Below are positions 41,229-58,270 of a stretch of DNA of 64,000 nucleotides, piece by piece. Positions within the stretch are counted from its first letter, which is position 1; the number at the start of each line of letters is the position of its first letter. Where the stretch lies: positions 62,001 to 126,000 of the forward strand of contig NZ_CP147913.1 in NCBI RefSeq assembly GCF_037414475.1, given 5' to 3'. The stretch is from Myxococcus stipitatus (GTDB taxonomy: Bacteria > Myxococcota > Myxococcia > Myxococcales > Myxococcaceae). The translations under genes and the position numbers were made by a program. Under the pieces are notes generated by a model, which searched no databases, had not been told where the DNA came from, and worked only from the letters and a program-made list of their open reading frames with translations.

Positions 41229-41246
41229 GCGGCCACTTTCCCCTGG

Positions 41247-41264
41247 AGCTTCAACCAGCTTCAA
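41247..41264. promoter_or_regulatory. Direct repeat in the MerR/GyrI-like divergent promoter
   Basis: AGCTTCAA occurs at 41247-41254 and again at 41257-41264, exactly one helical turn apart, in the 77-base gap between two divergent genes. It is a candidate regulator-binding element; MerR sites are usually inverted repeats, so this is tentative. Confidence 0.4.
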
Positions 41265-41305
41265 GGTGCAGGGTATGTGGCCATCACCGCCGGAAGGAGC
41301 GCGCC

Positions 41306-41794
41306 ATGAAGGTCTCCGTCGTGTCCCGAGAAGAAATCAAGCTGGTGGGGCTGAAGGTCGTCGGTCGCCGCAGTGAACTGAGCCACCGGGTCCCCCTCGC
41401 CTGGACCGAGCTCCTCGCGAGGCTCCCCTCCATCCCGAACCTCGTGAATCAGGAGGTGCTCCACGGCGTGTCCCCCGAAAGCGACTTCCTCCGAGACCAC
41501 TCCGATGGTGTCTACACGTATGGCGTCTGCGTCGAGGTGGCCACGCTCGACTCGGTGCCCGAGGGGATGCTCTCGTGGGTGCTTCCACCGCGCGAGTACG
41601 CGATGACGAGAGTCCAGGGAAGTGCCTCGGCCATCGACGAGGCCTACCTGGGCCTGGTGCGCTGGATGGCGGAGACCGGGCGAAAGACAGACGCACAGGC
41701 TCACAGCCTGGAGCGCTACGACGTCACTCGCCAGCGGGTGACGCCTCCGTATGAGCGCTTCGACTACGACATCCTCAAACCCCTGGCGCGCTGA
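41306..41794 (+). CDS. GyrI-like small-molecule-binding protein
   Basis: 162 residues from the ATG at 41306, with GGAAGGAG 6 bases upstream. It has the two-strand-helix-strand pattern of the GyrI/AraC effector-binding fold ('VSREEIKLVGLKVVGRRSEL', 'YTYGVCVEVATLDSVPEGML', 'YAMTRVQGSASAIDEAY'), with no DNA-binding domain. Such free-standing domains bind toxic compounds or act as anti-toxins of gyrase inhibitors. Divergent from the MerR gene and probably its target. Cytoplasmic. Confidence 0.82.
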   Translation: MKVSVVSREEIKLVGLKVVGRRSELSHRVPLAWTELLARLPSIPNLVNQEVLHGVSPESDFLRDHSDGVYTYGVCVEVATLDSVPEGMLSWVLPPREYAMTRVQGSASAIDEAYLGLVRWMAETGRKTDAQAHSLERYDVTRQRVTPPYERFDYDILKPLAR

Positions 41795-41888
41795 ACAGCC
41801 CACTCCATTCGACACGTGTCGCTCACCCCCGAACGCTTGACCCGGGGCGGCCTTGCGGCGGGATGAATCCGCTCCCTAGCCTGCCCTC

Positions 41889-43259
41889 ATGAATAGACTA
41901 TTCAGAGTGACATCCCTTGTCGGGTGGTCCATGTTGGCGGCCGCATGTGAGGCCTTGCCCGAGCCGGAGGCAGCCACGCCAGTGACAGGCGATGACCGGG
42001 AGCAGGAGCTTCCGCTCGAAGCCACACGTCGACGATGGACGACGGTATTGGACACCGAGGGAATGGGCCAACTCGCCGCGCAATCCGACGGGCATGTGGC
42101 GTTGGTCTCCAGCTTCAACTCAGACATCCACGTCGCGCGATTCAATCCCCGAGGACAACTGCTCTGGCGGCACCGCTTTGGTGACTCCAACTATCAACAA
42201 GTCGCAGGCGTCAGCATCGACGCGAAAGGCAATGTGCTCCTCACGGGCGACTTCTGGGGAGCGCTCGATTTCGGTGGAGGTCCCCTGCCCTGCCCTGGGG
42301 AGCCAGGCAACCCACGCGCCTTCGTGGCGAAGTTCGATGCGACGGGACGCCACGTCTGGAGCCGTTGCTTTGGCAACCTCGGGCAACAACAAACAGGAAC
42401 CCTCGCGCTGGCGCCTGACGGGGACGTGTTCGTCAGCGGCTACTTCGACCGCATCATCGACCTGGGCGACGGACCGATTCCCGTGAAGGGCGCGGTGAAT
42501 CATTTCGTCGCGAGGCTGGACCGGAACACGGGAGCCACTGTCTGGCATCACATCTACGAGACGGGGATGGGAAACCTCGTCAGGCTCGCATCCGACCGTG
42601 AGGGGAATCTCTTCATCAGCGACGCATACATGGATGAGCTCAGAATCCATGGTGTGCCATGGCTCTCCACCCCCGGCTTCAATGCCTATGTCTTGAAGTT
42701 CAACCCACTCGGGCAGCCACTCTGGGCGAAGGCGTTTGGCGCCGCGCATCAGCAGACGGGATGGAGCATCGCCGTGGACCCGGAGGGGAACCTCATCGGA
42801 GCGGGTTCCTTCATCGGCACGGTGGACTTTGGCGGCGGCCCGCTCACCAGCCGGGAGTTGGATGTCTTTGTCGTCTCGTTGGACTCCGAGGGGACCCATC
42901 GCTGGAGCCGGCAATTCGGTGGTCCCGGCCCCGACAGGGGTCACGACGTAAGCCTGGACCCCGCCGGCAACCCGGTGGTGACGGGCTCGTTCCAGGCGAC
43001 CATCGACCTGGGCGACGGGCCTCTGACGAGCATGGGTGGGAATGACATCTTCGTGGTGAAGCTCGACCGTGACGGCGGGACTCGCTGGAGCCGAGCGTTT
43101 GGAGACGTCAACCACCAGACCGCGTATCAGGTCGTCAGTGTGGGCCGGCGCGATGTCGTCCTCGGAGGCCCCTTGGTGGGCACGCTCGACTTCGGCTCGG
43201 GTCCCGTGACGGGGACTGCTTCAGGGAACGCGTTCCTCGCTCGCATCTCTCCCAGGTAG
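41889..43259 (+). CDS. SBBP-repeat beta-propeller lipoprotein
   Basis: 456 residues. Lipoprotein-like signal (MNRLFRVTSLVGWSMLAAAC, lipid Cys20). The mature protein is built of repeating blades with 'GNVLLTGDFWGALDFGGGPL', 'GDVFVSGYFDRIIDLGDGPI', 'GNPVVTGSFQATIDLGDGPL' and paired 'FVAKFDATGRHVWSR' strands, characteristic of SBBP-type propellers common in myxobacteria. Outer membrane or secreted; ligand unknown. It converges with the PfkB kinase gene, 22 bases apart. Confidence 0.85.
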   Translation: MNRLFRVTSLVGWSMLAAACEALPEPEAATPVTGDDREQELPLEATRRRWTTVLDTEGMGQLAAQSDGHVALVSSFNSDIHVARFNPRGQLLWRHRFGDSNYQQVAGVSIDAKGNVLLTGDFWGALDFGGGPLPCPGEPGNPRAFVAKFDATGRHVWSRCFGNLGQQQTGTLALAPDGDVFVSGYFDRIIDLGDGPIPVKGAVNHFVARLDRNTGATVWHHIYETGMGNLVRLASDREGNLFISDAYMDELRIHGVPWLSTPGFNAYVLKFNPLGQPLWAKAFGAAHQQTGWSIAVDPEGNLIGAGSFIGTVDFGGGPLTSRELDVFVVSLDSEGTHRWSRQFGGPGPDRGHDVSLDPAGNPVVTGSFQATIDLGDGPLTSMGGNDIFVVKLDRDGGTRWSRAFGDVNHQTAYQVVSVGRRDVVLGGPLVGTLDFGSGPVTGTASGNAFLARISPR

Positions 43260-43281
43260 ACGCCTTCCTCGTCGGTGGGGC

Positions 43282-44283
43282 TCAGCGAAGGACTCGGCTG
43301 GGCCACACCTCGCGCAGCTCTTCCGCTCGAGGCAACCCCTCCACGGCCCCGGGCTTCTCCACGACGCGAGAGCCCACCTGGCACGCGAAGGTGGTCAACG
43401 CCACCAACTCCTCACGCGTCGCGCTCGCCAGTGCGCGGGCCCCGCCGTACCAGCTCACGAGCCCATGCAAGAGGCCCGCGACGAAGCCATCGCCCGCGCC
43501 CGTCGTGTCCACCACGTGGACAGACGGCGCCGGGACATGAATCCGCTCGCCCTGCCAGAGAAACAGCGCGCCTCGTGCACCCAACGTCACCACCGGCAGA
43601 AGCACGCCCAAGGTGGACAACTTCGACAAGGCCTCCTCGGGAGACTCGGTTCCCGTCACGAAGCCAATCTCCTCTTCGGACAGCTTGACGACGGTGCACA
43701 GCGGCAACATCCGCGCGAGCAGCCCCTTGAGCAGCGAGGGGTCCTCCCACGCATGCAGCCGCAGATTGGGGTCGCAACTCACGATGCGGTCCGCGTCGCG
43801 CGCGAGCCCGAGCATCCGCACCGTGGCCTCTTGAGCCTCGTCGCGCTGAAGGGAGTTGGAGCCACAATGCACGGCCTTGGCGCGGAGCAGGAAGGCCGCG
43901 TCCACGTCGACGCCGGACAGGAGGAACTCCGCGGACCGGGTGCGGAAGAAGGTGAAGCTGCGTTCGCCGCGCGCATCCAGGGAGATGAACACCAGCCCCG
44001 TGCGAGCATCCGCCGTCTGGCGAAGGTGACTCACGTCCACGCCATCCTTCGCCAGGCGCTCGCGCAGGAAGTGGCCAAACTCATCCGAGCCCACCACGCC
44101 CAGCATGGCGGACCGCAGCCCCAACCGGGCCAACCCCACCGAGACATTGGCGGGAGAACCGCCGGGGCACGGATGCCACGCGGGGACCTCCCGTACGCGC
44201 AGGCCCTGCTCGGAGGGAAGGAAGTCCACCAACGTCTCACCGAAACACACCACATCCAGCGGTGACGGCAATCCGTCGCTCAC
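43282..44283 (-). CDS. PfkB-family carbohydrate kinase
   Basis: 333 residues from the GTG at 44283, chosen because GGGAGG lies 4 bases upstream; an earlier GTG at 44295 has no ribosome site. PfkB signatures are present: 'GGSPANVSVGLARLG' near the N-terminus and 'DTTGAGDGFVAGLLHGL' with the catalytic Asp near residue 265. 'VKLSEEEIGFVTG' and 'VVTLGARGALF' fit fructokinase/ketogluconate-kinase-like members. The exact sugar cannot be told. Lies 36 bases downstream of recO, same strand. Confidence 0.92.
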   Translation of the reverse strand: MSDGLPSPLDVVCFGETLVDFLPSEQGLRVREVPAWHPCPGGSPANVSVGLARLGLRSAMLGVVGSDEFGHFLRERLAKDGVDVSHLRQTADARTGLVFISLDARGERSFTFFRTRSAEFLLSGVDVDAAFLLRAKAVHCGSNSLQRDEAQEATVRMLGLARDADRIVSCDPNLRLHAWEDPSLLKGLLARMLPLCTVVKLSEEEIGFVTGTESPEEALSKLSTLGVLLPVVTLGARGALFLWQGERIHVPAPSVHVVDTTGAGDGFVAGLLHGLVSWYGGARALASATREELVALTTFACQVGSRVVEKPGAVEGLPRAEELREVWPSRVLR

Positions 44284-44319
44284 AGTCCCTCCCACCGCGG
44301 CGTCAGGCGCGCCGCTTCG

Positions 44320-45054
44320 TCAGTCCAGGCCCACCTGGGCCATGAAGTCCACGCTCTTGAGGCGGCGGCCCAGGTGGTGGGCGATGAAGATATTGAGCAG
44401 GCCCCGCGCCCGCGCCCGCAGGTCCGCGGGGAGCGGCGTGCGCTCGCCCTCCTGGAGCGCTCGCAGCCCGGAGAGCAGCGCCACGGGGACGGGCACTGAC
44501 TCCCGTGCGCGCACGCCACACGGCTCACACACCGCGCCGCCATGGGCCTGGTCGAACCGGGGGCGCTCACCGGGAGGTCCCCCACACAGCGAGCACGCAT
44601 CGAAACGCGGCATCAGCCCCGCATGCGCCAGGGCCGACAACTCGAAGGCCAGCAGCGACGTGGGCCCCGCCTCCTTCGCGTCGAGCCGGCCCAGGTAGCC
44701 CTCGAGCAGGAAGAACAGCTCCGGCTGCGGCTCGTGGTCTCTCGTCAACTCGCGGCACAGCTCCACGGCGTACAAGGCCCGGGCGATGAGCGACAGGTCC
44801 TCGCGCGCGGCGTAGTAGCCCGCGACGATGTCCGTGGAGTCCAGGCGCACGGTGGAGCCACGCGTCTCGACAAGGTGCACGCGAAGCCGCATGAACGGCT
44901 CCAGCGCGCCCGCGAAGCGCCGCTTGCTCTTCCGAGCTCCCGCGGCGAAGGCCGTCAGCTTCCCATGCTCGCGCGTCAGCAGCGTGACGAGCCGGTCCGA
45001 CTCGCCGTAGTCCACGGTGGACAGCACGAGCGCGTCGTCGTCGTAGCGCTCCAT
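44320..45054 (-). CDS. recO: DNA repair protein RecO
   Basis: 244 residues, normal for the family. N-terminal OB fold ('LVLSTVDYGESDRLVTLLTREHGKLTAFAAGARK'), helical middle, and a zinc-binding CSLCGGPP...CEPCG four-cysteine site near 155-180. RecO helps RecR load RecA onto SSB-coated single strands in gap repair. It follows the RodZ-like gene with an 8-base gap and precedes the PfkB kinase. Confidence 0.96.
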   Translation of the reverse strand: MERYDDDALVLSTVDYGESDRLVTLLTREHGKLTAFAAGARKSKRRFAGALEPFMRLRVHLVETRGSTVRLDSTDIVAGYYAAREDLSLIARALYAVELCRELTRDHEPQPELFFLLEGYLGRLDAKEAGPTSLLAFELSALAHAGLMPRFDACSLCGGPPGERPRFDQAHGGAVCEPCGVRARESVPVPVALLSGLRALQEGERTPLPADLRARARGLLNIFIAHHLGRRLKSVDFMAQVGLD

Positions 45055-45062
45055 GGCGTCAG

Positions 45063-45449
45063 CTAACGCGCGAGCGGAGAGGGAAGCTTCCCGCTCAGCA
45101 CGAGGAACAGGTAGACGCCCAACGCGAGGGCCACCAGGAGGACGGACAGCCCGACATAGGCCCGCTTGCGGCGCTCCTGCTCTAGCTGCGCGGGCGACGG
45201 CGCGGGCACCGAGCGGTCCACCTCCTCGTAGCGGAGCACGGCCTCCTCGGGCGACAGGCCGATGACCTGGGCATAGGCCTTGATGTAGTTCACCACGAAG
45301 ATGCGCGAAGGCAGGCGCTCCACCTGCCCCGCTTCCAGCGCGGAGATGAGCGTCGGCGGAATCTTGGTCTCTCGCGCGACGTCCTCGCGCGACAGGCCTC
45401 GAAGCTCCCGCTGCTGGCTGAGGTACTTGCCGAAGTCGACGTGGTCCAC
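45063..45449 (-). CDS. RodZ-like helix-turn-helix membrane protein
   Basis: 128 residues from the GTG at 45449. The N-terminal half is a Cro/RodZ-type helix-turn-helix ('FGKYLSQQRELRGLSREDVARETKIPPTLISAL', 'LPSRIFVVNYIKAYAQVIGLSPEEAV'). One membrane helix (about 100-120) and a short tail follow, with no periplasmic domain. RodZ proper is much longer (about 340 residues) and links MreB to the envelope; here only the cytoplasmic domain and anchor remain. It lies between tgl and recO. Confidence 0.85.
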   Translation of the reverse strand: MDHVDFGKYLSQQRELRGLSREDVARETKIPPTLISALEAGQVERLPSRIFVVNYIKAYAQVIGLSPEEAVLRYEEVDRSVPAPSPAQLEQERRKRAYVGLSVLLVALALGVYLFLVLSGKLPSPLAR

Positions 45450-45468
45450 GGTACGCCCAGATAGCAGA

Positions 45469-46230
45469 CTAGAGCTTTTCGAGCAGCCTTCGGCAGTCGT
45501 CCTTGATTCCCTGCTCGGAGGGCTTGGCCTTCGTCTCACACACCGCGAAGGACTGCTTGGCGGCATCCGCCTGGCCCAACTTGGCCAGGCACACGCCTTC
45601 ACGCATGTACGCCTCGGCCACCTCGGGGCACGACTCCCGGAAGCGCGTGAACTGCCGGCACGAGTCCTCGGTGCGGCCCGTCTCGTCAAAGATGATGCCC
45701 AGGTTGCGGTAGCCCATGCAGAAGCCGGGGTTCGTCGTCACTGCCGCCTTGAGGCTGCCCACCGCGCGCTCCGTCTCGCCCTTCTTGTAGAGCGCCCAGC
45801 CCAGGTTGCCCTGCGCGATGTAGGGCGTCAGGTAGAGCATGTCATTGAGGACCTGCTCATAGAGCTTGATGGCCTCGTCGTAGTTGCCCTGGTCCAGGTA
45901 CACGTTGGCCATGTTGGTACGGGCCTCGGAGAAGCCCGGCCGGATCTTCAACGCGCGCTGGTAGTGCTCCACGGCCTCCCCGTGTCTCTGGAAGGCCAGA
46001 TGGAGCAGCACGCCCATCGCGTTGTTGGCCTCGGGATAGTCCGGGTCGTTCTTCAGCGCCACGTTCAGCTCGCGGACCGCGTCCTGGATGTGGCCATCCT
46101 GCTGGGCCGTGATGGCCAGGTCGTAGTGGATCTCCGCGAGACGGCGCTCCTTCTCCGAAGGGACATGGGCACAGCCGGAGAGCGCCAGGAGGAGCGCGAG
46201 GGAACCAGTAGCGGAGGCAAGCCGGAGCAT
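45469..46230 (-). CDS. tgl: Type IV pilus assembly lipoprotein Tgl (TPR)
   Basis: 253 residues, matching Myxococcus Tgl in length and layout. Signal ends LALSGC (lipid Cys20). About six TPR repeats follow ('AVRELNVALKNDPDYPEANNAMGVLL', 'AVEHYQRALKIRPGFSEARTNMANVYLDQGNYDEAI'), then a cysteine-containing C-terminal part ('NPGFCMGYRNLG', 'EDSCRQF', 'REGVCLAKLG'). Tgl sits in the outer membrane, is needed to assemble the PilQ secretin, and can be passed between cells by outer membrane exchange. PilF/PilW are relatives. Named from memory of the family; not aligned. Confidence 0.82.
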   Translation of the reverse strand: MLRLASATGSLALLLALSGCAHVPSEKERRLAEIHYDLAITAQQDGHIQDAVRELNVALKNDPDYPEANNAMGVLLHLAFQRHGEAVEHYQRALKIRPGFSEARTNMANVYLDQGNYDEAIKLYEQVLNDMLYLTPYIAQGNLGWALYKKGETERAVGSLKAAVTTNPGFCMGYRNLGIIFDETGRTEDSCRQFTRFRESCPEVAEAYMREGVCLAKLGQADAAKQSFAVCETKAKPSEQGIKDDCRRLLEKL

Positions 46231-46271
46231 GGGTACGATTCTCGACGACGGGAAAGGGATGGGAGACGGAC

Positions 46272-46736
46272 TCAGAAGGCCGCGAGGAACCGGCCCAGGG
46301 TGGTGGTGACGTTCTTCTTCTCTTCCGCGCGAGCCTTCACCGCGGGCACCAACTTCGGGTCCTTGAAGAACACTGGCAACGTCTTGAGCAGTTCGTCCTG
46401 CTGCTCGGCGGACTGGGCCCGCCAGTTGCCATCGTCCATCATGAAGCCGAGCGACTCGACGAACGCCAGCGCCTCGCTCTCGTCGTCGCGGTACTCATCC
46501 GCGGTCATGTTGCGACGGCCGGACAGGTACACGGCGCAATCCTCCGCCTCGGAGAGGTAGAGGTACACGAAGACGGCCGCCCCCTGCCCTCCTCGCAACC
46601 CCACGACGAACGCCTGCGAGGGCCCCGCCTGCTTGCCGGGGATGGCCACATGGGGCGTATTGAGCGAGGTGTGCAGCGCGAGGATCTGCTCGCGTGTCGC
46701 GGGAAGTCCGCGGTAGCGCTCGTCCAGGTTGAACAC
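46272..46736 (-). CDS. Conserved-looking hypothetical protein near tgl
   Basis: 154 residues starting with GTG at 46736; a GGAG lies 9 bases upstream. No export signal, so probably cytoplasmic. It is acidic in the middle ('TADEYRDDESEALAFVESLGF') and ends in a charged helix ('PAVKARAEEKKNVTTTL'). No family recognised. It is 41 bases before tgl on the same strand, so it is a candidate for the same transcript. Confidence 0.7.
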   Translation of the reverse strand: MFNLDERYRGLPATREQILALHTSLNTPHVAIPGKQAGPSQAFVVGLRGGQGAAVFVYLYLSEAEDCAVYLSGRRNMTADEYRDDESEALAFVESLGFMMDDGNWRAQSAEQQDELLKTLPVFFKDPKLVPAVKARAEEKKNVTTTLGRFLAAF

Positions 46737-46762
46737 GACGTGTCTCCGTGACCCTCTCCCCG

Positions 46763-47482
46763 TCAGCGCGTGGTGAGGGTGAACTCCTGCGTAACGTCCT
46801 TCGACTCCGCCGCCGACGCCTGGAAGCGGATGAGCGGGTTGTCGATCATCACGTTCCCACCGCCCTCATTCCCTTCCCCGATGATGACCCGGAACACGTG
46901 CTTGGGCGAATCGCTGCGCTTCTGCCCCGCGACGATTTTTCGCGCCACCAGCATCACCTGGTTGCCCCCGGGCTGGAGGTGCTTGGTGATATCCGCCACG
47001 ACCTGGTCGTCGTTGCTCCGCAGCTTCTTGAGCCAGCGGGAGTTGACGTACACGTCGATGTCGTAGTCCGTCATCCCCGGCACCGTCTGCTCCGTCACCA
47101 GCCAGTAACGCTGGGTGATGCGGTCCGGGCGAGGCTGCGGCGCGGCGGGAGCGGCGGGAGGGGGCGCCGCCGAGGCGACGGGCGCGGCGGGAGCCGCCGT
47201 TCCCGGTGCCGCCGACTCGGCCGGAGGCGTCGCGGGCTTCGTCGGGGGGCTGGGGGTTTGTGCCGTGGGGGGCTGCGGCGTCACCGTCGAGACGCGGTAG
47301 CCGGCGGCATCGATGTGGACATTGCCGGCCTCATCGATGCGGACGGTGGCCTTCTCGAACTTCTGGTTGGTGACGCCATCAATCAACACACCGTTGAGAT
47401 AGACGGAGCCAGCAACGGCCCCCATCGGACTCAGCGCGACCAGGGCGGCGACGAGCGCCGTGCTCGAAAACGGGCGAGTCAT
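46763..47482 (-). CDS. Exported protein with Ala/Pro linker, function unknown
   Basis: 239 residues from the ATG at 47482, which has AGGAG 7 bases upstream. A Sec signal (about 1-28, ending GAVAGS) is followed by a short strand-rich domain ('YLNGVLIDGVTNQKFEKATVRID'), an Ala/Pro-rich linker of about 70 residues, and a beta-rich C-terminal domain ('RYWLVTEQTVPGMTDYDIDVYV'). No family recognised. Its stop is 26 bases before the next gene on the way to tgl. Confidence 0.75.
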   Translation of the reverse strand: MTRPFSSTALVAALVALSPMGAVAGSVYLNGVLIDGVTNQKFEKATVRIDEAGNVHIDAAGYRVSTVTPQPPTAQTPSPPTKPATPPAESAAPGTAAPAAPVASAAPPPAAPAAPQPRPDRITQRYWLVTEQTVPGMTDYDIDVYVNSRWLKKLRSNDDQVVADITKHLQPGGNQVMLVARKIVAGQKRSDSPKHVFRVIIGEGNEGGGNVMIDNPLIRFQASAAESKDVTQEFTLTTR

Positions 47483-47608
47483 GTTGTCACTCCTAGGAAT
47501 CTCCAACAGTCCCGGGCACTTGCAACGCTTAGCGCACCCTGAAGGACGGGACAAGGCGCACATGCGTCCGCTTGGAGCGGCCGCGGCGCCTGGAGATTCA
47601 CGGGGATG

Positions 47609-48358
47609 TCAGGGGGTGGGCTCGGCGTCGGCGCTGGGGGCTTCGCGCTGAGCCAGGGCCCAGTCTCCACCCAGGCCATGGCCCTCTCGGAAGCGGCGGA
47701 AGTCACGCCGCACGGCCCGAGGATACCGCCGGAACCGCTCCAGTTCGCCCTGCTTGATGGCGTTGCGGATACGGGTGGGCCCCGCGTTGTACGCCATCAG
47801 CGCCAGCTCCAGGTCTCCGCCGAAGCGGTCCTGCAACGAGCGCAGGTAGCGGATGCCCAGCCGGACACACAGGGCCGTGTCCGCCGTCACTTCTTCACGG
47901 GATAGCCGCAGCCCCGCCTTCTCCGCCAGGAAGTGGAGCGTGCTGGGCTTGATCTGCATCAGCCCTCGCGCGCCCTTCTCGGAGACCGCCTCCTCCGCGA
48001 AGTCCGACTCCACGTCGATGAGCGCCAGCACGAGCAGCGGATCATACCCCGCCGTCCGAGCCTCCTCCGCGATGGCCTGTCCCAGCTGCCGCCGGAGCGT
48101 GAGGCCCAGGTCCGGAGCCCGACGGGAGAGCACCGCGTCAATCAGCGACGCCTCCGGAAACGCGCTCTCCGCGACCACGCGCTCGGGGACCACGGGCTGG
48201 ACGGAGCGCTCCTCCAGCAACGGCACCAGCCGCGCTGACACGACGAGCGCCATTCCCGCCAGCAGGGGGAGTCGGGAACAGCCAGAGCTGAGGGCGTGGA
48301 GAGACTCGAAGAACCGCGTGCCGAAAGACCTCCCGCCCGAGGGGGCGGGAGAAGTCAC
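47609..48358 (-). CDS. Lytic transglycosylase (SLT domain)
   Basis: 249 residues; the GTG start overlaps the TGA of the coiled-coil gene upstream (GTGA). One N-terminal hydrophobic segment (about 30-48) anchors it or serves as a signal. The catalytic domain is clear at about 95-200: 'ALIDVESDFAEEAVSEKGARGLMQIKP' with the catalytic Glu in DVES, and 'LALMAYNAGPTRI'. It cuts the glycan strands of peptidoglycan with formation of anhydro-muropeptides, in the periplasm. Confidence 0.93.
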   Translation of the reverse strand: MTSPAPSGGRSFGTRFFESLHALSSGCSRLPLLAGMALVVSARLVPLLEERSVQPVVPERVVAESAFPEASLIDAVLSRRAPDLGLTLRRQLGQAIAEEARTAGYDPLLVLALIDVESDFAEEAVSEKGARGLMQIKPSTLHFLAEKAGLRLSREEVTADTALCVRLGIRYLRSLQDRFGGDLELALMAYNAGPTRIRNAIKQGELERFRRYPRAVRRDFRRFREGHGLGGDWALAQREAPSADAEPTP

Positions 48359-48705
48359 TTGCGGTGCTCCAGTTCCTGGATGCGCTCAGCCAGTCGGTCC
48401 AACCGGCTTCCAAAGGCCTGCAGCTCCTCGCGGCGGGGCAGCTTCATGAGCAACAGCGCGGCACGGACACGGTCCTCCACGTTGTGCTCCAGGTCCTTGC
48501 GGTGTCCCGCCAGCCGGTCCGAAAACGCCTGGGCCTGACGCTTCACCTCGTCCTGGCTCCAGCCCGCGACCGCCGCCACCTTCTGCACTGCTCGGGAGGC
48601 TTCCTCTTCCGCCGTGTTCACAGCCAGAAGCGCCTGACTCCAGATGCGCTCAAAAGTTTCTGCGACAGGGTTCTTCTCTCGGGGGGCCTCAGGCTTGTTG
48701 TCCAA
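48355..48705 (-). CDS. Short coiled-coil (phasin-like) protein
   Basis: 116 residues from a TTG at 48705, chosen because GGAG lies 7 bases upstream; an in-frame GTG at 48765 has no ribosome site. Almost wholly helical, with heptad-like stretches ('FERIWSQALLAVNTAEEEASRAVQKVAAV', 'LDRLAERIQELEHRK'). It resembles phasins, which coat polyester granules, and other small coiled-coil proteins; assignment is loose. It overlaps the lytic transglycosylase gene. Confidence 0.7.
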   Translation of the reverse strand: MDNKPEAPREKNPVAETFERIWSQALLAVNTAEEEASRAVQKVAAVAGWSQDEVKRQAQAFSDRLAGHRKDLEHNVEDRVRAALLLMKLPRREELQAFGSRLDRLAERIQELEHRK

Positions 48706-48871
48706 TGGGTCTCTCCGGGAGGGGGTGTGACCAGGCAGGCGTGCAAGCGACGACGGACCTGCCACGTAATCACACCCCCGGGGTGAAGGAAACGAGAACG
48801 AGCCCCCTCGCCTGCTCCATGTCCACTCCTGGAGCGTCTAGGGGATACCGTCCGTCAACAACGCGGCGTTC

Positions 48872-49348
48872 TCAGGCGCGCGGCGCCGTCTCGGAGTCCT
48901 TCGAGGCGCCCTGGCGGCGAATGGGCTTGAGCAGCGAGTCCACCTTCGCGGAGAGCTTGGCCAGCTCCTTGTTGATTTCCTGAAGCTGCGACTGGCTGGC
49001 GACGCCGACCGTCTCGACGACCTTGGTCTGCAGCCCGTCAAACCGCTTGCGCAGCTCCGCGCCGGCCGCGTCCACCTTCTTGCCCAGCTCCTTCACGCGA
49101 GGGTCCGCCAGCAGCTCTCCGGCCTGGAACTTCGTCCACAGCGACTGGGCCTCCTTGGTGGCCTCCAGCCGCCGCGCATCCAGCGCCTTCACCACCTTGC
49201 CAGCCTCACCCTCCAGCTCCTCGATTCGCTTCTGCGCCTGGGCGAGTTGGGCCTTCAGAAATTCTTCGACGTTCGACAGTCCGCTCTTCGCCGCCTCGGC
49301 GGTGGTGCTCTGCTCGTGGTTCGTCTCCGCCTGCTTCGTCGTGGTCAT
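48872..49348 (-). CDS. Phasin-like coiled-coil protein
   Basis: 158 residues from the ATG at 49348, which has GGGGAGG 5 bases upstream. After a Thr/Glu-rich start it is one long helix with heptads ('FLKAQLAQAQKRIEELEGEAGKVVKAL', 'LQEINKELAKLSAKVDSLLKPI'). It resembles the 116-residue gene downstream in style but is not a copy. Phasin or cytoskeletal spacer roles are possible; nothing decides between them. It lies downstream of rpoC, behind a terminator. Confidence 0.75.
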   Translation of the reverse strand: MTTTKQAETNHEQSTTAEAAKSGLSNVEEFLKAQLAQAQKRIEELEGEAGKVVKALDARRLEATKEAQSLWTKFQAGELLADPRVKELGKKVDAAGAELRKRFDGLQTKVVETVGVASQSQLQEINKELAKLSAKVDSLLKPIRRQGASKDSETAPRA

Positions 49349-49487
49349 GTGGTCCTCCCCTTTGCTCCCGGCGTCACCGGGAATCGACTCAATGTGTCGA
49401 AACTCTCTGCGCAAAATTTAACGCGTCGCGCCATGAGCGTCAAGGAAGACGTCCTGGAAAACACGACTACCAGGGTCGGAAAATAGA

Positions 49488-49520
49488 ACCGCCGCCTCGG
49501 TGCGGAACCGAGGCGGCGGT
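49488..49520 (-). terminator. Intrinsic terminator after rpoC
   Basis: A 13-bp perfect stem (ACCGCCGCCTCGG) with a 7-base loop, followed on the minus strand by TCTATTTTCC. It begins about 40 bases after the rpoC stop and separates the RNA polymerase genes from the phasin-like gene. Confidence 0.85.
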
Positions 49521-49559
49521 GGGAATCAAGGGGCCGCCCCTGAGGGCGACAAGTGGGGC

Positions 49560-53774
<4,215 letters not shown>

Positions 53775-53845
53775 GTTGCCTCCGAAATCTCGTGAGGCGT
53801 CCCCCGTGGGGAACGCCAGCTGATTCGGGCCCCCGCCCCGGACCC

Positions 53846-53880
53846 GGCCGCGCCCACCCTTCTCAGGGTGGCGGGCGGCC
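53846..53880 (-). other. Strong hairpin between rpoB and rpoC
   Basis: Arms of about 15 bases (one bulge) around a 4-base loop (TCTC), GC-rich and without a T-run on the coding strand. It could be a processing or pausing site rather than a terminator, since rpoC needs read-through. Confidence 0.6.
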
Positions 53881-53904
53881 GGTCAGGCGGGCGCTCCGGC
53901 TAAA

Positions 53905-58134
<4,230 letters not shown>

Positions 58135-58221
58135 TCTGGCTCCGGGGACGGCTGCTCGGGCGGGGCAAACTTCAGTAACGCGCGGCGGCGCCGGGAAATT
58201 TGCAAAGGTCAAACGGGCAAA

Positions 58222-58251
58222 GCCGGCACCCCCCGCACTGGGAGCGCCGGC
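58222..58251 (-). other. Hairpin 2 in the rplL-rpoB gap (attenuator candidate)
   Basis: A 12-bp stem (GCCGGC plus GCTCCC/GGGGGT with two G-U pairs) and 6-base loop, followed on the minus strand by TTTG. It resembles a leaky intrinsic terminator that would lower rpoBC relative to rplJL. Confidence 0.55.
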
Positions 58252-58270
58252 CTGCACATTCGGTCAGGAA

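Noticed and set aside
53846-53880. Terminator between rpoB and rpoC
   Set aside because: The hairpin is strong but lacks a T-run and termination here would cut off rpoC; listed only as a hairpin.
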